Part shown: positions 6,194-9,941 of the stretch, one piece after another | Layout of the letters: each line of letters begins with the position of its first letter | Position numbering within the stretch: the stretch's first letter is position 1 | Source of the DNA: Candidatus Neomicrothrix sp. UBA2110 | GTDB taxonomy: Bacteria; Actinomycetota; Acidimicrobiia; Acidimicrobiales; Poriferisodalaceae | Direction: 5' to 3' | Assembly (NCBI GenBank): GCA_002331465.1 | Contig: DCYM01000209.1 | Location: forward strand, 1-9,941 | DNA length: 9,941 nt | Notes under the pieces: generated by a model | The model's input: the letters and a program-made list of their open reading frames with translations, nothing else | Told to the model about the DNA's origin: nothing | The model's database searches: none | Made by a program: the position numbers and the translations under genes

Positions 6194-7411
6194 ATGAACT
6201 CACCTGAGAGAAGAGCAGATCTAGACCCACCGGACCGCCAGAGAATGACTCATGATGAAGCGGTCATTTGGGCTGAAGGAATGGTCCCTGCTTTAGCTGA
6301 GAGAGCAACTGAGGCAGAACATCTAAGGGAGTTGCCTCAGTCCACAATCGACGAAGTCACCGCCTCTGGTGCTTTTCGCCTTCTGGTTCCATCAGATCTT
6401 GGAGGTTGGGGTCTAGGTTTACGCTCCATCACCGAAATAGCACGGGTGATGGCGCACGGCTGCGTTTCTTCAGCTTGGACCATTTCATTCCTAATGCTGC
6501 ATAACTGGTTCGTCGCGCGAGGACCAAAGGTTCTCCAAGACGACCTTTTCGCGACACGACCATATGTGATGATGCCGTGCCCTCTCGCGCCCACAGGAAC
6601 GGCCATACCTGTTCCCGGCGGTTACAAGATGACAGGACGTTGGCAGTGGGCGACTGGAGTCCAGCATGCCGACTGGGTAATGGTTAATACGTTGGTAGAT
6701 CGCGATGGTGAACCCGAGTCGCGATTCTGCGCGGCCCCGATCTCCGACGTCGAGGTTGATGATGTTTGGCGGACGTCGGGCATGCGTGGAACGGGCAGCA
6801 ACGACATTGTCGCGGATCAAGTCTTTGTCCCCGAACATCGAACTATCACCGCTGCAGATTTTCGAGGCGATGAACCTCCTGGGGCTGGGGTTCGCTCCGA
6901 CCCTTTCGTCCGTTACCCGCTGACGCCGGTGTTGGTTCTAGTGGCGGCGGCACCCGCTCTGGGTGGCGCAGAAGCCGCCGTCGACTTGTTTCGTGAACAC
7001 ATGCGCGAACGGCTGCTTCCTTATTCGGCTGGTGAACGCCAAGCAGCGCAGCCCACCTCTCAAGTCCGACTAGCGGAGGCACTCGCAACAGTTCGAGCAG
7101 CTCGACTCGTATGGCAGGATGCGATCGACGATGTCTGTGACATCTACGACGCTGGACGTCAACTCGATCGCGTTGAGCGCAGCCGTTATCGGCTAGCTGC
7201 GGCGCATACGGTTCGACTGTCAGTCCAAGCGGTCAACATCGTGTTGGAGGGATCTGGGGCGTCGGTCTTCTTCGAAGATTCGCCCTTAGGGCGCATCCAA
7301 CGTGATCTCGTCACTATCAAGGGCCACGTCGTCTACGACTGGGACCGCGCAGCTCAATTGGTCGGAAAACTCGAGATCGGCTGGGAACCAGGGCCAACCG
7401 ACATGCTCTAA
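6194..7411 (+). CDS. Flavin-dependent monooxygenase, acyl-CoA-dehydrogenase fold (HsaA/HpaH-like oxygenase component)
   Basis: A 405-residue protein with the three-part acyl-CoA dehydrogenase fold: N-terminal helices (about 20-130, including SGAFRLLVPSDLGGWG), a central beta domain (131-225) with GGYKMTGRWQWATGVQHADW, and a C-terminal four-helix domain (245-395). The GRWQWATGxxHADW stretch, WRTSGMRGTGSNDIVADQVFVPEHR (192-216) and the RDLVTIKGHVVYDWD segment (370-384) place it with class D flavin monooxygenases (HsaA, HpaH/C2 type) rather than true dehydrogenases. These use reduced FMN or FAD from a separate reductase and hydroxylate phenolic or steroid-derived substrates. No reductase gene is in the window. 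ATG 6194 has no clear Shine-Dalgarno; ATG 6245 (residue 18) is a possible alternative. The substrate is not defined; phenol or secosteroid hydroxylation is an analogy only. It is divergent from the acetyltransferase and convergent with the exporter gene. Confidence 0.87.
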   Translation: MNSPERRADLDPPDRQRMTHDEAVIWAEGMVPALAERATEAEHLRELPQSTIDEVTASGAFRLLVPSDLGGWGLGLRSITEIARVMAHGCVSSAWTISFLMLHNWFVARGPKVLQDDLFATRPYVMMPCPLAPTGTAIPVPGGYKMTGRWQWATGVQHADWVMVNTLVDRDGEPESRFCAAPISDVEVDDVWRTSGMRGTGSNDIVADQVFVPEHRTITAADFRGDEPPGAGVRSDPFVRYPLTPVLVLVAAAPALGGAEAAVDLFREHMRERLLPYSAGERQAAQPTSQVRLAEALATVRAARLVWQDAIDDVCDIYDAGRQLDRVERSRYRLAAAHTVRLSVQAVNIVLEGSGASVFFEDSPLGRIQRDLVTIKGHVVYDWDRAAQLVGKLEIGWEPGPTDML

Positions 7412-7439
7412 TTGGGTCAATCGTTTCCCTCTGACCCAA
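7412..7439. terminator. 8-bp hairpin between convergent genes, candidate bidirectional terminator
   Basis: TTGGGTCA (7412-7419) pairs perfectly with TGACCCAA (7432-7439) around a 12-base loop. It starts at the first base after the TAA stop of the monooxygenase and lies in the 54-bp gap before the exporter stop at 7466. No T-run follows on either strand. Position and perfect pairing favour a terminator; the lack of a T-run and the large loop weaken it. Confidence 0.45.
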
Positions 7440-7465
7440 CCTCAGATATATCTATAACGCCACAC

Positions 7466-8800
7466 CTAGACCGGAGTGCTCGCAACCTCGTCGTCGTGAG
7501 TGAAACGACCTCTGACGGCCACACTTCGCGCTTCAGGTAGCACCAGCACCAAACCCAAGAAAAGCGCGACCCAGATCAACCCCGGAACAACGAGTAGCAC
7601 CCTGACTTCAACTACTTCAGCGAACTGTCCAAAACCAAGATTCAAGATAGCCATGTGTCCCGCTGCGATCATGATGTAGAACGACATGACCCTGGCGCGG
7701 AACCGGTCCGCCACTACACCTTGTACAAGCGTCGCTGACAGCGCCATGTAACTCGCTTGGCTGATGCCCGCGAGAACAGCAGCGGGGAGCACGAGGCTGG
7801 GGCTTGTAGCGACTCCCAACAACGCAATCGACAACCCGGATGCAATGCCACTAGCAACGAAACTGGCACCTCGCGTAGATGCTTTTTGGAGCTGGGAAAC
7901 CCCCAGGGTTCCTACCAAGGCACCTCCGCCGAGTGCTATGAGAATCGAGCCGTACAAACCCTCTGAGCCGCCGACCTTGTCAGATAATGCGGGCAACATC
8001 GAATCAAAGGCCATCGTGAAGGAACAGTGAGCACCAACCATCCCTATTACCGTTAATAGTCGACGGTCAGCAGCTATGTAGCGGAGGGCAGCTTTTAAGT
8101 CTGCGCTCAACGTGGTAATCGCAGCAGCAATCGCCCCCTTAGGTTCTTGGTCTCCCACAGGTACCGTTTCAGCTGCCATGCGCGAAGCTTCGTTAGCTTC
8201 GCTTCCCACTCGGAATGCGCAAAACAAAGCAAAAGCTAGAAGAACTGCTGCCACCGCAAAAACAGCACTGACCCCCAACGTGCTTAAGAAGGCGGCCCCA
8301 AAAAGAGGGCCAGCCAATCGAGACCCATGCTGAGATAGACCACTTAAGGCAACTGCATTGGTTAGGTGAGACCGCGGAACTGAAGTCGCGACGAGAGCTT
8401 GACGAGTCGGAACCGTAATCGCTTGAGCAGACCCTGTAGCAAACGCCAACACACCCACGTGCCAAACCTGGGCGAGATCCAAAGCAGTAGCGAAAGCTAA
8501 AACTATGGCACCCACGACCCCGAACGTCCCACCCGCTATCAGCACTTTGCGGCGTTGCACCCGATCGGCCATAGCACCTGCAATGGGACCAACCACCACA
8601 AAGGGAATGAAACTCGCGAAAGTGACCCAACCCACCGCTGCGGTGGAACCTCCACTTAAGTCGTGCACCAACCACCCTCGCGCCAATACCAAAGCCCAGC
8701 GCGACCCGGTGCTGAAGAAGCCATTAGCAAAGAGCCACCGAAACTGCGTTGACCGCATGGCAGGAAATCGACCTACCGAATTTTCTGTCGACTGCTCCAC
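7466..8800 (-). CDS. MFS exporter, MFS_3 / EntS-like family
   Basis: A 444-residue 12-helix major facilitator. The N-terminal arrangement is typical of the MFS_3 group, which includes the enterobactin exporter EntS and many macrolide-type efflux proteins: FRWLFANGFFSTGSRW (20-35), ARGWLVHDLSGG, then VGPIAGAMADRVQRRKVLI (70-88) with motif A GAMADRVQRRK between helices 2 and 3. A second region, TVPTRQALVATSVPRSHLTNAVAL, matches the helix-5 loop of these proteins. Export of a small hydrophobic compound or siderophore-like molecule by proton antiport is a family-level inference; the substrate is unknown. The start is GTG 8800 or, equally plausible, ATG 8758 (residue 15, FPAMRSTQFRW), closer to where family members usually begin. 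Neither has a strong ribosome site. It is divergent from the CDGSH gene across 275 bp. Confidence 0.87.
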   Translation of the reverse strand: MEQSTENSVGRFPAMRSTQFRWLFANGFFSTGSRWALVLARGWLVHDLSGGSTAAVGWVTFASFIPFVVVGPIAGAMADRVQRRKVLIAGGTFGVVGAIVLAFATALDLAQVWHVGVLAFATGSAQAITVPTRQALVATSVPRSHLTNAVALSGLSQHGSRLAGPLFGAAFLSTLGVSAVFAVAAVLLAFALFCAFRVGSEANEASRMAAETVPVGDQEPKGAIAAAITTLSADLKAALRYIAADRRLLTVIGMVGAHCSFTMAFDSMLPALSDKVGGSEGLYGSILIALGGGALVGTLGVSQLQKASTRGASFVASGIASGLSIALLGVATSPSLVLPAAVLAGISQASYMALSATLVQGVVADRFRARVMSFYIMIAAGHMAILNLGFGQFAEVVEVRVLLVVPGLIWVALFLGLVLVLPEARSVAVRGRFTHDDEVASTPV

Positions 8801-9075
8801 CTGGCAAAGCTAGCTCGCCCAGTCAGGCGCGGTAATGAGGGGACACGTTTTCTGAGGTGCGGGTACCGGGTCCACTAACTCTGTGGAACTCAATTGTTCT
8901 TGACAACAAACTCCCGCCCACCTCAATTAACACGAAAACGGTCTAAACCTGGTCACTCACGAAAGATGTCTGATTTCGAACAAATTGTGGGCGCCGGCGG
9001 GTTCGATAGCTAAATAAGACTCGAACCCTCCATTTAGGAGCTAGACAGGAGGAACGTCGACTCTTGGAGTGGTAG
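8801..9075. promoter_or_regulatory. Divergent intergenic region, exporter and CDGSH genes
   Basis: This 275-bp gap contains no gene I can support. It holds a perfect TTGACA hexamer (8900-8905, plus strand) with a poor -10 (TCAATT) 17 bases on. There is a small inverted repeat TCCAC (8871-8875) / GTGGA (8883-8887). A strong AGGAGGA (9047-9053) lies too far from the CDGSH ATG to serve it. If TTGACA is the real -35, the CDGSH transcript would have a leader of about 140 bases that includes the 8999-9028 hairpin. These are individually weak signals. Confidence 0.3.
8999..9028. repeat. 8-bp inverted repeat in the CDGSH upstream region
   Basis: GGGTTCGA (8999-9006) and TCGAACCC (9021-9028) are perfect inverted repeats separated by 14 AT-rich bases. 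The repeat ends 47 bases before the CDGSH start. It could be an operator for a dimeric regulator or a leader hairpin. The GGTTCGA motif recalls a tRNA T-arm, but no other tRNA arms are present. Confidence 0.45.
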
Positions 9076-9279
9076 ATGGCTGATGTAACAGTGAATATTC
9101 GCGACGATGGACCATTGCTGGTGCAGGGGCCTTGTGTCCTGAAGGACCAGGCAGGGAACATCGTGCGGGAGAGCGACAACATGGTGGCTCTTTGTCGATG
9201 TGGTTTGTCCAACAGCAAACCAATGTGTGACGGAAGCCACACTGACAACTTCGATGGGACCCTCAACCCACCGGATTGA
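9076..9279 (+). CDS. CDGSH iron-sulfur domain protein
   Basis: A 67-residue protein dominated by one CDGSH zinc-finger-like 2Fe-2S site. Residues 40-55 read CRCGLSNSKPMCDGSH, matching the family pattern C-x-C-x2-(S/T)-x3-P-x-C-D-G-(S/A/T)-H exactly, so the cluster ligands are Cys40, Cys42, Cys51 and His55. The 3-Cys/1-His ligation is known to give redox-active, pH-sensitive clusters. The preceding part (GPLLVQGPCVLKDQAGN) is the usual short beta segment of small bacterial CDGSH proteins, where GP(L/I)xVxGP is common. There is no membrane segment, so the protein is probably cytoplasmic, with a redox, iron or cluster-handling role that is not defined for this type. The start ATG 9076 has GGAG 6 bases upstream (9066-9069) and is directly preceded by an in-frame TAG (9073-9075), so no longer in-frame start is possible. 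It converges on the crotonase gene across 26 bp. Confidence 0.95.
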   Translation: MADVTVNIRDDGPLLVQGPCVLKDQAGNIVRESDNMVALCRCGLSNSKPMCDGSHTDNFDGTLNPPD

Positions 9280-9287
9280 GATCACGG

Positions 9288-9303
9288 GTGGCGTTTCTGC
9301 CAC
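9288..9303. terminator. Short hairpin between convergent genes, weak terminator candidate
   Basis: GTGGC (9288-9292) pairs with GCCAC (9299-9303) around a 6-base loop, filling the 26-bp gap between the CDGSH stop (9279) and the crotonase stop (9306). The stem is only 5 bp and there is no T-run, so this may be chance. The exact fit in the gap is the only argument. Confidence 0.3.
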
Positions 9304-9305
9304 GC

Positions 9306-9941
9306 TCAACGAAACTTTGGGGCGCGTTTCTCCAGAAATGCGTTGACAGCTTCACGATGTTCAGGAGTTGATCCGGCTTCCTCGTTCGCCCGTCCCTCTC
9401 GACGCTGGACGAGATCTAAGTCAGTTTCGCTCGCGTTCTCGGTCAGCAATCGTTTAGTGAGTTGCAATGATGAGGGAGCGTTTTCGGCGTAGCTGCGAGC
9501 GCGCGTGATCGCGGCGCCGACCACATCATCAGGCACGACTTCATCCACGAGACCAATTATTTTCGCCTCGTCACCTGAAATGGTCCTACCCGACAGAGCT
9601 AAGTCGGAGGCCATCCCCCAGCCGCAGCGTTGCACCAAGAAGTGAGAGGAGGCGAGTTCAGGCACCACCCCCATCTTCACAAATCGGGCAGAAAGCTTGG
9701 CGTCGGACTGGGCGACTATGAAATCCATGGACAGCAACATGGTCAAACCGAGTCCGATCGCTGGACCATTGACTGCGGCCACCATGGGCTTCGAGTCACG
9801 CACAAGCCCTACCCAATTCACTGACTCGGTGAGCGCGCCGTAGCCAAGTGATTCGTCCTCCAACGTCGCGCCAAAAACATCGCCTATATCAGCGCCGGCA
9901 CAGAATGCTCGACCGTCACCCGTCATGACGAACGCGCCAAC
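9306..9941 (-). CDS. Enoyl-CoA hydratase/isomerase (crotonase) family protein, N-terminal part outside window
   Basis: The frame runs to the right window edge (VGAFV before the internal Met at 9926), so the N-terminal part is missing and 211 residues are seen. TGDGRAFCAGADIGD (fragment residues 7-21) is the crotonase oxyanion-hole signature. VNGPAIGLGLTMLLSMDFIVA (57-77) is the second oxyanion strand and helix, and the ending AFLEKRAPKF is typical of the family. At the positions of the two catalytic glutamates of mitochondrial enoyl-CoA hydratase (Glu144 in CELA, Glu164 in GQPE) this protein has Thr and Phe. It instead has Glu95 in VVPELASS, aligning with the single catalytic Glu of Eci1/ECI2-type delta3,delta2-enoyl-CoA isomerases. 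I therefore infer an acyl-CoA double-bond isomerase or related reaction rather than classical hydration. The alignment is from memory. Confidence 0.88.
   Translation of the reverse strand, partial: VGAFVMTGDGRAFCAGADIGDVFGATLEDESLGYGALTESVNWVGLVRDSKPMVAAVNGPAIGLGLTMLLSMDFIVAQSDAKLSARFVKMGVVPELASSHFLVQRCGWGMASDLALSGRTISGDEAKIIGLVDEVVPDDVVGAAITRARSYAENAPSSLQLTKRLLTENASETDLDLVQRREGRANEEAGSTPEHREAVNAFLEKRAPKFR

Noticed and set aside
8193..8675. 160-residue open frame in another frame within the MFS_3 gene
   Set aside because: Ser/Gly/Cys/Arg-rich translation without domain pattern, entirely inside a clear transporter gene.
8991..9030. tRNA-like GGTTCGA motif
   Set aside because: It resembles a T-arm, but the acceptor, D and anticodon arms are not found on either strand at the right distances.
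9047..9075. Strong AGGAGGA followed by a tiny TTG-GAG-TGG-TAG frame ending directly before the CDGSH ATG
   Set aside because: A leader peptide of three codons with a rare start is too short to support; the CDGSH gene has its own GGAG at normal spacing.
1..9941. Mobile element, CRISPR array, phage or defence system
   Set aside because: No transposase, integrase, nuclease, toxin, tandem repeat array or terminal inverted repeats were seen; gene content is metabolic, transport and membrane scaffold.

Overview
The window is an ordinary, gene-dense stretch of bacterial chromosome. GC is moderate (about mid-50s percent by eye), starts are ATG or GTG, and intergenic gaps are short. The gene set suggests an actinobacterium: an HsaA-like flavin monooxygenase, a large alpha/beta-hydrolase-domain protein, a crotonase, a small CDGSH protein and an SPFH/NfeD pair. 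A marine Acidimicrobiia-type organism would fit, but this is inference from gene content. No rRNA, tRNA, CRISPR array, insertion sequence, integrase or phage gene is visible. Nine protein genes are supported; the first and last are cut by the window edges.

Layout. At the left edge is the C-terminal part of a SnoaL/NTF2-like protein (+). It converges on a minus-strand block spanning 453-6039. In transcription order this block is a GNAT acetyltransferase, a 663-residue alpha/beta-hydrolase-domain protein, nfeD, an SPFH/stomatin (QmcA-like) gene overlapping nfeD by one base, and a YbfB-type MFS transporter. Divergent from the acetyltransferase is a plus-strand flavin-dependent monooxygenase of the acyl-CoA-dehydrogenase fold (6194-7411). 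It converges on an MFS_3 (EntS-like) exporter (7466-8800, minus). Divergent from the exporter is a 67-residue CDGSH iron-sulfur protein (9076-9279, plus), which converges on a crotonase-family gene (minus) running off the right edge.

How the genes work together. The clear functional unit is nfeD-SPFH, a membrane scaffold pair. The hydrolase, monooxygenase, crotonase and two MFS proteins are compatible with uptake, efflux and breakdown of a hydrophobic or aromatic/steroid-like compound. They sit on different strands with their own boundaries, so a single pathway is only a hypothesis. Regulatory candidates are a 13-bp palindrome at 5455-5467 resembling FadR-subfamily GntR operators, an 8-bp inverted repeat upstream of the CDGSH gene, and small hairpins without a T-run at all three convergent gene junctions and after the SPFH gene. 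I see no convincing undescribed multi-gene system. The points most worth checking are the palindrome, the monooxygenase without a visible reductase, and the crotonase that lacks both hydratase glutamates.
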